NCBI GenBank assembly: GCA_041676625.1 | Contig: JBAYRN010000036.1 | Coordinates: 1-44,576, forward strand | DNA from: JAEXNA01 sp041676625 | Lineage (GTDB): Bacteria; Vulcanimicrobiota; Xenobia; Xenobiales; JADMJV01 | Reading direction: 5' to 3' | Length of the DNA: 44,576 nt | Shown here: positions 25,769-34,124 of the stretch, in pieces | Layout of the letters: each line of letters begins with the position of its first letter | How positions within the stretch are numbered: the stretch's first letter is position 1 | Notes under the pieces: generated by a model | What the model was told of the DNA's origin: nothing | Databases searched by the model: none | What the model saw: only the letters and a program-made list of their open reading frames with translations | Made by a program: the position numbers and the translations under genes

Positions 25769-25832
25769 TCTTGAAACGTCTGGTTAATGACCTGGTAAAC
25801 TGTTCGTAAAATTCAGCTTGTAGGCTGAAGGC

Positions 25833-26495
25833 ATGGACATTTTTAATGAAAAGAGCGAAAAGCTTTGTAAAGAGCTCGACGGACGTCGGGTGTTCCGGCT
25901 GGATCAATTGCGCTATAAGCCGGATTACATTGACCTTTATAGGTGGGTCAAGTCGGGTTGGCTCAAGCGCCTCGCCAATGGGGTCTACCGGATAGCAGCA
26001 TTCGACCCACCGGATCCGAAGGTCATAGCGGCTCTATTGGTTCCAAACTCTTATATTTCAGGATGCACGGCGTTGGAGTATCACGGCTTGCTAGCTCCAG
26101 ATCCCCAACGCCTGGTTCATTCGGTCACACCCTCACGGAGGCGCGATTATGAAATCGAGGGGGTCAGTTACTTTTTTCAACGCCTCGCTTGTACTCAAAA
26201 TCCGGGGTGGTACCCGAGCCCCACCGGCCATTTTCGAGTGGCAACCATCGGGACGGCTCTACTTGACCTGCACTATCGCGCCTCCGTTGAAATGAAAATT
26301 CCCACCGGGTTTCAATATGAAAAAGCTGATATCAATGCAATCTGGATGGAAACCAGAAATCTGAGCCAAGGATGGAAAAGAAGGCTGCTAGTCAGGCTTC
26401 ACGGCAAGATTCGAGGAGAGCAGCGCCGTTTGACGAGCCTGGCCGCGTGGAGGGGGCGCGCCAAAGAATCCACTCAAGGAACGCTCACTCCGTAA
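25833..26495 (+). CDS. AbiEi-like antitoxin / winged-helix regulator, orphan
   Basis: A 220-residue protein with the plan of type IV toxin-antitoxin antitoxins (AbiEi): an N-terminal winged helix, with LYRWVKSGWLKRLANGVYRI (about 36-55) as the recognition helix and wing; then SGCTALEYHGL (76-86) and a beta-rich C-terminal domain with VTPSRRRDYEIEGVSYFF. AbiEi represses its own promoter and counters the AbiEii nucleotidyltransferase toxin. No AbiEii gene follows: the next gene is on the opposite strand and overlaps by 22 nt, so this copy is an orphan. It may act as a regulator or be a remnant of a lost system. The gene-free stretch upstream holds a palindrome and an inverted-repeat element. 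Confidence 0.68.
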   Translation: MDIFNEKSEKLCKELDGRRVFRLDQLRYKPDYIDLYRWVKSGWLKRLANGVYRIAAFDPPDPKVIAALLVPNSYISGCTALEYHGLLAPDPQRLVHSVTPSRRRDYEIEGVSYFFQRLACTQNPGWYPSPTGHFRVATIGTALLDLHYRASVEMKIPTGFQYEKADINAIWMETRNLSQGWKRRLLVRLHGKIRGEQRRLTSLAAWRGRAKESTQGTLTP

Positions 26496-27613
26496 ATGCG
26501 CCCCTGCAAATCACCTATGACGATAAGTCCATCGGCCAGGGCCAGAGAAAAGGGCTCTTCCGCCAACGGTAACTCGAAGGACCTCCAGCCTTGAAGTCGG
26601 TCGTAGGAAACCAGATGTCGGCTGCACAGGAGCCAGGTTCTCTGATTGGTGGCATCAAACTCGGGAGCGGCGACGGCCGGAGAGGGCAATGCAAACGAGC
26701 TCAGCCGCTCACGGTTTGCACCTCCATAGATCTCGGCTTGTCGTTGGGTAGCGATCAGAACCGCAAACTCTTCATCCCACGGCAAAATAGCAGGGATCGC
26801 CAGCAACTCGCCCTGCTCGCTCCACAACTCCTCCACCGGCCCGAGTCGTGCGCTCCATAAGGCCTGGCCGCTGGTGGGTCGCACGGCTCGCAAAATTCCG
26901 GAAAATTCGGTGATCCAGGCCAGGCCACCATCCTCCACCATGGCTCCTGCCAAAACGTTTGCTGTGGCCTCATCCGGATTCAGCATCACCATCGAAATCA
27001 GATCGAGCGTCTCGGAGTCATAGACGGTCAATCTCCCGGCCTGGTCCAGATAGGTCAATTGTTGCTGATTGGAGCGCAGGGGAACCGTTTCGGCCCGCCG
27101 CTCACCCCAACTGAGCGGCCGTATCACCGATAGGCGCTCCCCTGTTCCGACAAGCTTGCGGATGACCCCCCGTCTGCTGATGGTAAAGAGGGCCTGCTCT
27201 CGATAGCGTGGAGGTCCCATCGGGTAGTCCGTAGGCTCAGCCGTGCCGATCACCCAGTGATCTTCCCCATCTTCATTGCGGACTGCCCAGAGCGTTCCCT
27301 GGTCACCCTGGATCACCACGGCATCGGCAAGAGGAAGCGTCGGGTACGGAACCCTTTCCAGTAATCGCCTGGACCAGGCTCCCGTTCCGTCGGAAAGATT
27401 GCTCGCCCGAACCCGGTCACCAAATGGACTACTAACCACGACCAGTTGTTCGGCCAGGGTTGCACCGTGAATCGATAGGGCCGGACGGCGGCCGACTCCC
27501 GGGGTCGACCACAAGATTTCTTGAGGGATTGCCTGGTCGCAAAGAAACAAAAGGAAAGAAAAGAGGTAGAACTTCCAAATAATAGAATATTTTTCATCCA
27601 CAATTGAATTCAC
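26474..27613 (-). CDS. Secreted PQQ-like beta-propeller protein
   Basis: A 379-residue protein with a hydrophobic segment WKFYLFSFLLFLCDQAIPQE near the start, likely a signal peptide. The rest is a chain of propeller blades with the Trp-ending pattern of PQQ/WD-like repeats: GDRVRASNLSDGTGAWSRRL, GTLWAVRNEDGEDHWV, GILRAVRPTSGQALWSARL and others. Such proteins often work as extracytoplasmic scaffolds (BamB is one). Its position just upstream of and divergent to bamA makes a BamB-like role tempting, but no specific BamB motif was found. The start is a GTG at 27613 with no ribosome site; a second GTG 4 codons downstream is possible. It overlaps the AbiEi-like gene by 22 nt. Confidence 0.7.
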   Translation of the reverse strand: MNSIVDEKYSIIWKFYLFSFLLFLCDQAIPQEILWSTPGVGRRPALSIHGATLAEQLVVVSSPFGDRVRASNLSDGTGAWSRRLLERVPYPTLPLADAVVIQGDQGTLWAVRNEDGEDHWVIGTAEPTDYPMGPPRYREQALFTISRRGVIRKLVGTGERLSVIRPLSWGERRAETVPLRSNQQQLTYLDQAGRLTVYDSETLDLISMVMLNPDEATANVLAGAMVEDGGLAWITEFSGILRAVRPTSGQALWSARLGPVEELWSEQGELLAIPAILPWDEEFAVLIATQRQAEIYGGANRERLSSFALPSPAVAAPEFDATNQRTWLLCSRHLVSYDRLQGWRSFELPLAEEPFSLALADGLIVIGDLQGRIYGVSVP

Positions 27614-27820
27614 GGCTTAGAATTCAGAAAGTTGGGTAAGAACCCTTGTGTTCATGGGGTAGGGCGAAATATAGAACGCATGTTCGGGCTTGATTCCGGC
27701 GAGAGGGATCTCTAGAATAGGCGATATTTTTGCGGACCCTTGGGAGGGTTCGTGATCTAAAAAAACTGAAATGGCAATCGGGTTGGGTTGGGTACCTTCT
27801 GGTTGTTAGGAGGTGCTCGA

Positions 27821-30133
27821 ATGAGCAAACGTTGGGTTAAATTCACCCGAGGGGTACTTCTCGGAACATTTATAATAGTTGGGCAGTCACGCGCAGAGGA
27901 ACCCCCAAAGCCGGCCACTGTGCCGGCCGTCGTGCAGACTATCGGGGCCGAGGCCACGCAGTCGGCCGAGGGTGAGGAGCCCGAAGACAGAGTGCGCTCC
28001 AGGGTCGTCGACGTGGTCAACGCCACCGTGCTTGCCCAGGGGGAGCCGGGCACTCAGCCCGAGCAACCGGGCACTCAGCCCGCGCCCGCGCAGCCTGAGT
28101 CCGAAAGCCCTCCTGGAGCTGAGGGTGCTGACAAAGTGCAGCCTCCGGCGGAAGTCACAACTCCCCCCGCGCAACCGGGAGCAGACCAACCAGCCGGTGA
28201 AGAGATGGATAGCGATATCGAAGACGAGGACCCAGCCCAACCCTCCTCCGATCCGATAGGCCCGCCTCCCATTGTGAATATCGAGGTTGAAGGCAACGCC
28301 AGCGTTCCCACCAACGCGATTTTAGAAGTCGTTTCCACCCGCATCGGAGACCCGCTCCTGGAGCCCCGCTTACGTCGGGACCTACAAGCCATTTTTGACC
28401 TTGGCTACTTCACCGACGTGCGCTTTGCCACGCCTGCGGCCCCCGGTGGGATACGACTGGTTTTTCGGGTGTTAGAGAATCCGGTGGTGGAATCGGTTGA
28501 ATTTAGAGGCAATGAAGTCGTGGAGTCCACGGTGTTGCGCGGCGTGATGGATACCGAATCCGGCCAGATCCTGAATACCCGCACTATCCACTCAGACATT
28601 CAGGCCATCAACCAGTACTACAATGAAGAGTTGGGTTACCTGCGCACTCCGACTCACGTGACCGACGTGGCCTTTCAAAACGGACGCCTGGTGCTGACCA
28701 TTGCGGACGGTATCGTGGTTTCGGGGGTGGAGGTCACGGGAGTGAGCGTCTTCCCTAAAGAGAGAGTGGAAGGCCTGATCCGGCTCAAGCCCGGTGAGCT
28801 TTTTAACCGAAAAACTTTAGAAGAAGACCTGACTGCCATTAACGATCTCTACGAAGATGATCATTGGGTTCTGGATACGGTGGACCCCAAGATCGACCCG
28901 GAGACCGGAAAAGTGACGGTGGCTGTGGTTGAAGCAGAAGTGGAAGAAATTCGAGTCGAAGGTAACACTAAAACTCGAACCGCCACCATTCTGAGGAACC
29001 TGCGCACCAAGCCTGGCAGCATCCTCAATCGCCGCCGCTTCCAGAAAGACCTGGAGCGCTTGAACAATCTGGGTTACTTCCGCAAAGTGGAGCCTGACCC
29101 CCAGCGAGGTAGCGAACGGGGCAAGGTCATCCTGGTATTGGATGTGGAAGAAGAAAAAACCGGTCTGGCCACCATCGGTGTGGGTTACGCCGGGGGTGGT
29201 TCTTCCGGGATCCGGTCCGGTGTGACCGGAGCCGTTTCTTACTCCGACCGCAACCTGTTTGGGGAAGGGAAAAACGTTTCCGTCTCCTGGCAGCGTGGTG
29301 CTCAGATTTCCAGCATCGGGGTCTCGTACCTCGATCCGGCGATCAACGGCAACCAGGACAGTATCGGGGTATCCCTCTTCAAGAACGACGTGGATGGATT
29401 GCGTCAGCCGATCTTTGTAAACGGCCAGCAGCAGTTTGCTTTTTACGACGATCAGCGGCTCGGGGGTTCACTGACCTACGGGCGTCCTTTGAACGACGAC
29501 CTGCGGATTTTTGGGACTCTGCGTCACGAAACCATTGAGATTCTGCGGGATTCTCAGTCGCTTTTTCAGCCAATCGGACTCGGGACCGGTAATCTGAACG
29601 TGGTGGGGTTGTCCGCTCTGTACGATACCCGGGACGATATCTTCAACCCTCACGTTGGCTCCTTTGCCAACGCCGCTATCAACGTCGCGGGGCTGATCGG
29701 AGACTTCTCCTTCACCAAGTACACCCTGGAAGGCCGCCACTACGTGCCACTGGGAGAAAAGCACACCATCGCTCTACGGGGCTGGGTCGGCATGGTGACC
29801 GGCGACGCTCCCATCACCGAGTACTTCTTCGCGGGCGGACCCGACACGCTGCGGGGCTATCAGCAGAACCAGTTCTTCGGAACTCGCTTTCTGGTAGCCA
29901 ACGCCGAGTACCGGTTTCCCATTGCTAACATCAAGTTCCTGAGAGGTGCGGTCTTCGCCGATGCGGGTACCGCTTACTCTCCTGGAGATCCCATCAACGA
30001 CAAGATCTTCTTCAACGCCGGTGTCGGCTTGAGAATCACCTTCCCCGCTCTTGGCCTGGGCGTAATCCGCCTGGACTACGCCATCGGCGACGATGGTGGA
30101 AGAACTCAAATCGGAATCGGACAGTCGTTTTAA
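27821..30133 (+). CDS. bamA: Outer membrane protein assembly factor BamA (Omp85)
   Basis: The 770-residue protein inserts beta-barrel proteins into the outer membrane. I start at the ATG at 27821, where AGGAGGT lies 7 nt upstream. A signal peptide ends at SRA-EE. Then comes an unusual stretch of about 120 residues rich in Pro, Glu, Ala and Gln, including a 21-nt direct repeat (28046-28082) coding PGTQP twice. Four POTRA units follow, starting at IVNIEVEGN, VESVEFRGN, VVSGVEVTG and EIRVEGNTK, then a C-terminal barrel with the LRGY motif and a terminal Phe. E. coli BamA has five POTRA units; four is within family range. It heads the envelope operon. Confidence 0.95.
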   Translation: MSKRWVKFTRGVLLGTFIIVGQSRAEEPPKPATVPAVVQTIGAEATQSAEGEEPEDRVRSRVVDVVNATVLAQGEPGTQPEQPGTQPAPAQPESESPPGAEGADKVQPPAEVTTPPAQPGADQPAGEEMDSDIEDEDPAQPSSDPIGPPPIVNIEVEGNASVPTNAILEVVSTRIGDPLLEPRLRRDLQAIFDLGYFTDVRFATPAAPGGIRLVFRVLENPVVESVEFRGNEVVESTVLRGVMDTESGQILNTRTIHSDIQAINQYYNEELGYLRTPTHVTDVAFQNGRLVLTIADGIVVSGVEVTGVSVFPKERVEGLIRLKPGELFNRKTLEEDLTAINDLYEDDHWVLDTVDPKIDPETGKVTVAVVEAEVEEIRVEGNTKTRTATILRNLRTKPGSILNRRRFQKDLERLNNLGYFRKVEPDPQRGSERGKVILVLDVEEEKTGLATIGVGYAGGGSSGIRSGVTGAVSYSDRNLFGEGKNVSVSWQRGAQISSIGVSYLDPAINGNQDSIGVSLFKNDVDGLRQPIFVNGQQQFAFYDDQRLGGSLTYGRPLNDDLRIFGTLRHETIEILRDSQSLFQPIGLGTGNLNVVGLSALYDTRDDIFNPHVGSFANAAINVAGLIGDFSFTKYTLEGRHYVPLGEKHTIALRGWVGMVTGDAPITEYFFAGGPDTLRGYQQNQFFGTRFLVANAEYRFPIANIKFLRGAVFADAGTAYSPGDPINDKIFFNAGVGLRITFPALGLGVIRLDYAIGDDGGRTQIGIGQSF
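28046..28082 (+). repeat. Short direct repeat in the BamA linker
   Basis: Two exact 16-nt copies (28046-28061 and 28067-28082) at a 21-nt period, coding for PGTQP each time. The repeat lies in the disordered, proline-rich N-terminal linker of BamA. Confidence 0.7.
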
Positions 30134-30161
30134 AGATGATCGAATTTTTATAGCGCGTTTC

Positions 30162-30188
30162 GAAACCTCACTGTGAGGAAAAGGTTTC
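30162..30188 (+). other. Nested hairpin between bamA and the first Skp-like gene
   Basis: CCTCA (30166-30170) and TGAGG (30174-30178) form a 3-nt-loop hairpin, and GAAACC (30162-30167) can pair with GGTTTC (30183-30188), so two structures partly compete. No T-run follows. It may be an RNA processing or attenuation site; function unproven. Confidence 0.3.
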
Positions 30189-30219
30189 TGGAAGGCAAGG
30201 TATGGAGGATTTAACTCTA

Positions 30220-31131
30220 ATGAGACTTAGAAATATTGCCGCGGCGGCGGTTGTGGGAATGAGCCTGCTGTTTGCTGCCGGATGTGAAACCGAAAAGGCG
30301 CCGGTGAAAAAAGTGGCCTCGATCGACGAATCCGTGATCTATCAGATGGACATGTTCGTGAAGGCCAACGAAGACCTGAATAAGTGGGCCGAAGAGACTT
30401 CCAAGAAGAAGCAAGAGGAAGTCAAAGATAAAAGCGACGAAGAGAAGGCCAAGGCATTCCAGGAGTATCAGGCCGAACTCGACATCAAGACCAACGAGAC
30501 CCTGAACCCGCTCAAAGAAAAGGCTCGCGCGGCGGTAGCCAACGCCGCCAAGAACAAAGACGTGACCGTGGTGCTGGATAAGAAGATCGTGGTCTACGGT
30601 GTACCCGACATCACCGATGAGGTCAAGGCTCTGCTGGAGTCGGGGGGTGAACTCACCTATCCGGAAGAGAACGCCGAAGAGCTAAAGGTTGCTCCCATCG
30701 GATACTTCGACCAAAACATCGTCAGCAGCCTGAAGGTCTTCAAGGAAGCTGAGATGGAGCTGTTTCAAGAGCGCAACGCCATGCTTCAAAAAATGCGGGA
30801 AGAGTTGCAAAAAGCCGAGCAGGCCGGCAAGCAGCCCAGTCCGGCTGAAATTCAGGCTATGCAAAAAGCCATTGAAGCTCGCTTGGAGTCGCTCCAGCAA
30901 CAGAAGCTCACGCCTCTCTTGAAAGCCGTCAACGATTCGGTGGAGGAAGTGGCCGAGCAGGAGGGGCTGTCCCTGGTGCTGGATACTCAGCACGTGATGT
31001 ACGGGGGCCGAAACCTCACGGAAATGGTCGTTGATACCTTCCTAAAGAAGGTTTCTGAAGGCAACTCCGCCTCGGCTGAACCGGTGGCAGCGGCGTCTCC
31101 TGCTGCGTCCCCTGTGCCCACGGAGCAGTAA
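30220..31131 (+). CDS. OmpH/Skp-like lipoprotein with two Skp units
   Basis: A 303-residue lipoprotein; I prefer the ATG at 30220 because MRLRNIAAAAVVGMSLLFAAGC with Cys22 is a textbook lipoprotein signal; an ATG at 30202 with a GGAAGGC upstream is possible. Two Skp-like units follow: VASIDESVIYQ...VTVVLDKKIVVYGVPDIT (about 30-150) and APIGYFDQNIV...LSLVLDTQHVMYGGRNLT (about 150-290), each with a starting strand, a long coiled-coil helix and a closing strand. Skp holds unfolded outer-membrane proteins in the periplasm, usually as a soluble trimer; a membrane-anchored, duplicated version is unusual. It ends with an Ala/Pro/Ser tail. The next gene starts 2 nt later. Confidence 0.78.
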   Translation: MRLRNIAAAAVVGMSLLFAAGCETEKAPVKKVASIDESVIYQMDMFVKANEDLNKWAEETSKKKQEEVKDKSDEEKAKAFQEYQAELDIKTNETLNPLKEKARAAVANAAKNKDVTVVLDKKIVVYGVPDITDEVKALLESGGELTYPEENAEELKVAPIGYFDQNIVSSLKVFKEAEMELFQERNAMLQKMREELQKAEQAGKQPSPAEIQAMQKAIEARLESLQQQKLTPLLKAVNDSVEEVAEQEGLSLVLDTQHVMYGGRNLTEMVVDTFLKKVSEGNSASAEPVAAASPAASPVPTEQ

Positions 31132-31133
31132 CC

Positions 31134-32564
31134 ATGGGTGTGCTCGGATTGACCAGGACCGGCCTGCTCCTCTGGCTGACCGGAGGAGTTCTGGCCATTG
31201 GCATGACCACTGGCTGCAACACCAAAGAGACCCCCCCCGACCCGCTGGACGGCTATCGAATGGCGGTGGTGGACCTCAAGCCTCTTCTGGAGCTTCATCC
31301 CAACTATTCCAAGTTGGAGCAGCTCAATCAAGAGATCGGTGAACTCCAGCAGAAGAAGATGGAGATCGAAAAAGAGCGAACTCAAGAGCTGATCGCTGCC
31401 GGTACCGTGGAGATGGACGCGGCGATGGAGAAGGCCAAAGAAAAACTGGAAGCGGAAAGAAATGCCATCGAGGGTGAGATCGCCGCTCTCAACAGCAGTC
31501 TCTCGGCTCAAATGAACTCGGAGATGAGTGCCCTTCAAAACCGCTACGCCGACGAATTGGAAGACGAGGTGGAAAAGATCAAGAAGCAGATGGGCGCCCA
31601 GGACAAACCGGAAGACGTCCCTCCACCGCTGGAGACCAGCAGCGACGGCCAACTGCAGGACTATCTGGCCAATCTTCATCTGGTTCGGGAGCGAAATCTG
31701 GCCGCCAAAAGGCTGGAACTCGAAAAGCGGGTGGGCGACGAAGTGGCCGCCAAGCAGTCCGAGGTCAACAGTCAGATCGCAGCCTACGAAGCCGAGTTGT
31801 CGGGTCAATACCAAAGCGAGCGGTTGAACCTTCAGTTGACGGCCCAAAACAGCACCGATGAGGCGGCCAAGACCGCTGCGGAGAACAGACTTTCCGATAT
31901 TTCTCAGGAGATCGAGACAGCCAAGGCTGCCAGGCGAGATGAGCTGGAAGCCGGCTACGCGGCCGTGCGCTCTGAAAAAACTGCGCAGGTCCAGCAAGAG
32001 TTGGAAGCTTATCAAACGGAGCTGAACCGGGAAGTGGCCGCCAAGCTCGCCGCCAAACAGCAAGAACTTGGCCTGGCCGCACCCAGACCGTCTCAACCTC
32101 AACAGCCTTCGGGGCCCCCGCCGGAGGTGACCCAGAAGATCGCTGAAATTGAGTCTCGGATGCGAGCCCAGCTTCAGTCTCGGCAAGCCGAACTAAAGAC
32201 CCGCATGGAGGCCAAAGTGGCCGACTCCCGGATTCGCCTGGAGACCAAACAGAAAGAGATCACAGCCAGCCTGGACAAGGTTAGCGAAGAGATCCAGAAG
32301 CGGATCTCCGAGCAACTGGCCAAACTGCCCGAAGAGATGAGCGGCGAAATTAAAGAAGTCGACGAACAGATCAAAAAACTCCAGGAAGAAAGCGAAAAGC
32401 TTTACGGCTCTATTCGCACTGATATCGATAGCCAGGTGGCCGGTATCGCCAAAGATAAGAACGAAGAAATGGTGATCGGTGCTTATCGATACGTCGATCC
32501 GAGCTTTCAAGACCTGACCGACCTCTCGCAAGTGCGAGTGCAACAAATGGAGAATAAATCATGA
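31134..32564 (+). CDS. Long coiled-coil Skp/OmpH-like lipoprotein
   Basis: A 476-residue lipoprotein with Cys28 in TTGC. The Skp-type beginning (YRMAVVDLKPLLELHPNYSKLEQL) is followed by about 400 residues of charged heptad-like sequence that should form a very long coiled coil, broken by a short Pro/Gln segment (APRPSQPQQPSGPPPE, about 318-333). It ends with a Skp-like closing strand, VIGAYRYVDPSFQDLTDLS. It is several times longer than normal Skp (about 160). The anchoring and length suggest it could reach across much of the periplasm. The gene overlaps the next by 4 nt. Confidence 0.72.
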   Translation: MGVLGLTRTGLLLWLTGGVLAIGMTTGCNTKETPPDPLDGYRMAVVDLKPLLELHPNYSKLEQLNQEIGELQQKKMEIEKERTQELIAAGTVEMDAAMEKAKEKLEAERNAIEGEIAALNSSLSAQMNSEMSALQNRYADELEDEVEKIKKQMGAQDKPEDVPPPLETSSDGQLQDYLANLHLVRERNLAAKRLELEKRVGDEVAAKQSEVNSQIAAYEAELSGQYQSERLNLQLTAQNSTDEAAKTAAENRLSDISQEIETAKAARRDELEAGYAAVRSEKTAQVQQELEAYQTELNREVAAKLAAKQQELGLAAPRPSQPQQPSGPPPEVTQKIAEIESRMRAQLQSRQAELKTRMEAKVADSRIRLETKQKEITASLDKVSEEIQKRISEQLAKLPEEMSGEIKEVDEQIKKLQEESEKLYGSIRTDIDSQVAGIAKDKNEEMVIGAYRYVDPSFQDLTDLSQVRVQQMENKS

Positions 32565-33079
32565 AGCGACGTAGCATCGCCTGCCTGGCAGCATTGTTAG
32601 GCTGTACTCTCTTTCTAACCGCCTGTGAGCCTCAGGGAGAAGCAAGAATCGCAGTGGGTAAGGTGGACACGGCCCAACTCCTACAAGATGATCCTGACTA
32701 TCAAAGCATGTCGGTTGAGTATCTACGGGAGCAGACCGATTTGCGCAAAGAGTTCGTGGATCAGATGCGAGCCGCCGATAACGATGAGCAGAAAATCAAA
32801 GCCATTCAAGAAAAGTATGGTAAGATTTCCGAAGAGTTCGATAAGAGATGGAAGCAGAAGACCGAGGATTTTCTGAAAACTCGTCACGACTCTATCGAGG
32901 CCACCGCTGCCGATATCGCCAAGCGCAAAAACATCGATATCGTTTTGATCGACAGCAAGATGTACCCCACCGTGGAGTGGGGTGGTGTGGACATGACCAA
33001 GGATATGGCTTTGGCCATGTCCGACGGCTCCCAGCACCAGCCCGAAGCCACTGCCAGCCCCGCCGGAGATGAGGGTTGA
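32561..33079 (+). CDS. Skp/OmpH-like lipoprotein
   Basis: A 172-residue lipoprotein with signal ending LFLTAC (Cys22), close to normal Skp length. ARIAVGKVDTAQLLQDDPDYQ is the Skp starting strand; a helical arm follows (LREQTDLRKEFVDQMRAADND...), then a closing strand IDIVLIDSKMYPTVEWGGVDMT. It should be a periplasmic chaperone for outer-membrane proteins, anchored to a membrane. ATGA overlaps the upstream gene by 4 nt, and the downstream gene starts at TTG inside its final codons. Confidence 0.8.
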   Translation: MKRRSIACLAALLGCTLFLTACEPQGEARIAVGKVDTAQLLQDDPDYQSMSVEYLREQTDLRKEFVDQMRAADNDEQKIKAIQEKYGKISEEFDKRWKQKTEDFLKTRHDSIEATAADIAKRKNIDIVLIDSKMYPTVEWGGVDMTKDMALAMSDGSQHQPEATASPAGDEG

Positions 33080-33519
33080 GGAGATATTTCCTGTTGCTCC
33101 TGGGCCTGGCCGCCCTGTCCCTGGCCGGATGCAACAGCAATGAGGGCCAACCTGCTAAGCTCAAGGTCGGTACGGTGGACGTTTTACGGGTGATGGAAGG
33201 TCGCCGAGAAACCATGGATATCCGGTTGGAGTGGGCCAACCAGGCCGGGGAGGCTTATCTCCAGCTTTCCGATGTTAGGGACCAGGCGGAGGCTCTGGCG
33301 CTTCGCAAGGAGATTGAGAGACGCTCCGAGGTCTGGCAAAAGCGCATGGACGCCTTTATGGAAGAATCCATAAATCTGGTAGAAAAAGAAGCTTCCAGTA
33401 TCGCCAGGGATAAAGGGCTGGATATCGTGGTGGTGGAGAACATCTTGACCAAGAATGTTCGTTTCACCGATGGGGAAGACCTGACCCTCGACGTGTCGCT
33501 AAGATTACAGAAGCAGTGA
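33076..33519 (+). CDS. Skp/OmpH-like lipoprotein
   Basis: A 147-residue lipoprotein (LSLAGC, Cys19) starting at TTG, whose TTGA overlaps the upstream stop. KLKVGTVDVLRVMEGRRETMDIRLEW is the Skp starting strand and helix, and LDIVVVENILTKNVRFTDGEDLT is the closing strand and tail. It is the shortest of the four adjacent Skp-like genes. A GTGA overlap links it to lpxD. Confidence 0.78.
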   Translation: MRRYFLLLLGLAALSLAGCNSNEGQPAKLKVGTVDVLRVMEGRRETMDIRLEWANQAGEAYLQLSDVRDQAEALALRKEIERRSEVWQKRMDAFMEESINLVEKEASSIARDKGLDIVVVENILTKNVRFTDGEDLTLDVSLRLQKQ

Positions 33520-34124
33520 GTCACGAGACAGATATAGCAGCTGAGGCGTATGTGGATCCTTCAGCCCGGCTGGGTGATGGCGTCCAGGTACATCCCTTTG
33601 CCTATATCGGTGCCGAGGTGCAGGTTGGGGCGGGAACCGTCATCGGGCCGGGAGCGGTGGTCATGGATGGGACGATCATCGGTGAGCGATGTGTGATCGC
33701 GCCGGAAGCCGTGGTAGCTAGCCGGGGCTTCGGGTTCATCTTCGATGGGAAGCAGCACCGCCGAATTCCTCAGGTGGGTCGAGTGGAGATCGGCGATCGC
33801 AGTGAGGTCGGACCCGCCACCTGCATCGATCGGGCTGCCCTCGACACTACTTCGATCGGGTCTGACTGCAAGCTCGGAGCTCTCATTCAGGTAGCCCACA
33901 ATTGTCAGATTGGCGATGATAGTGTCATCGGCTCGGGTTCTGGCCTGGCCGGGAGCACCCGCATCGGCTCTGGAGCCCGGTTTGGGCGTCGGGTAGGTAC
34001 AGCCGGGCACTCCACCTACGGCGACAACGTCCAGGCCGAGGATCTGGCCGGCATGACAAAAACCAGGATACCGGGAAACACGCACTGGGCAGGCTATCCC
34101 GCTCGACAGGTCAGAGATTCGTGA
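33516..34124 (+). CDS. lpxD: UDP-3-O-acylglucosamine N-acyltransferase, short form
   Basis: LpxD adds the N-linked acyl chain in lipid A synthesis, using acyl-ACP. The 202-residue protein is a left-handed hexapeptide helix with the LpxD signature RGFGFIFDGKQHRRIPQVGRVEIGD and IDRAALDTTSIG; the catalytic His is His128 in IQVAHN, and His165 in AGHSTYGD is conserved. Normal LpxD is about 340 residues: the N-terminal uridine-binding domain (about 100 residues) and the C-terminal helices are missing here. Start GTG at 33516 overlaps the upstream stop (GTGA). Either this is a reduced LpxD or a related acyltransferase; the motif order favours LpxD. Confidence 0.78.
   Translation: MSHETDIAAEAYVDPSARLGDGVQVHPFAYIGAEVQVGAGTVIGPGAVVMDGTIIGERCVIAPEAVVASRGFGFIFDGKQHRRIPQVGRVEIGDRSEVGPATCIDRAALDTTSIGSDCKLGALIQVAHNCQIGDDSVIGSGSGLAGSTRIGSGARFGRRVGTAGHSTYGDNVQAEDLAGMTKTRIPGNTHWAGYPARQVRDS

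Larger units (their letters stand above)
25391..25832. other. Gene-free stretch with inverted-repeat element
   Basis: This 442-bp gap has no convincing open frame on either strand. It holds a 269-bp unit bounded by 34-bp inverted repeats (see the repeat entry), an inner imperfect hairpin, and a 6-bp palindrome near the promoter of the AbiEi-like gene. Base composition is more A+T-rich than the flanking genes, with runs such as TTTTTT at 25571. I saw no terminator or tRNA-like fold. Confidence 0.6.

Noticed and set aside
30987..32186. Minus-strand open frame of 399 residues opposite the Skp-like genes
   Set aside because: Leu/Phe/His-rich shadow of a Lys/Glu/Gln-rich coiled-coil gene; no motif.
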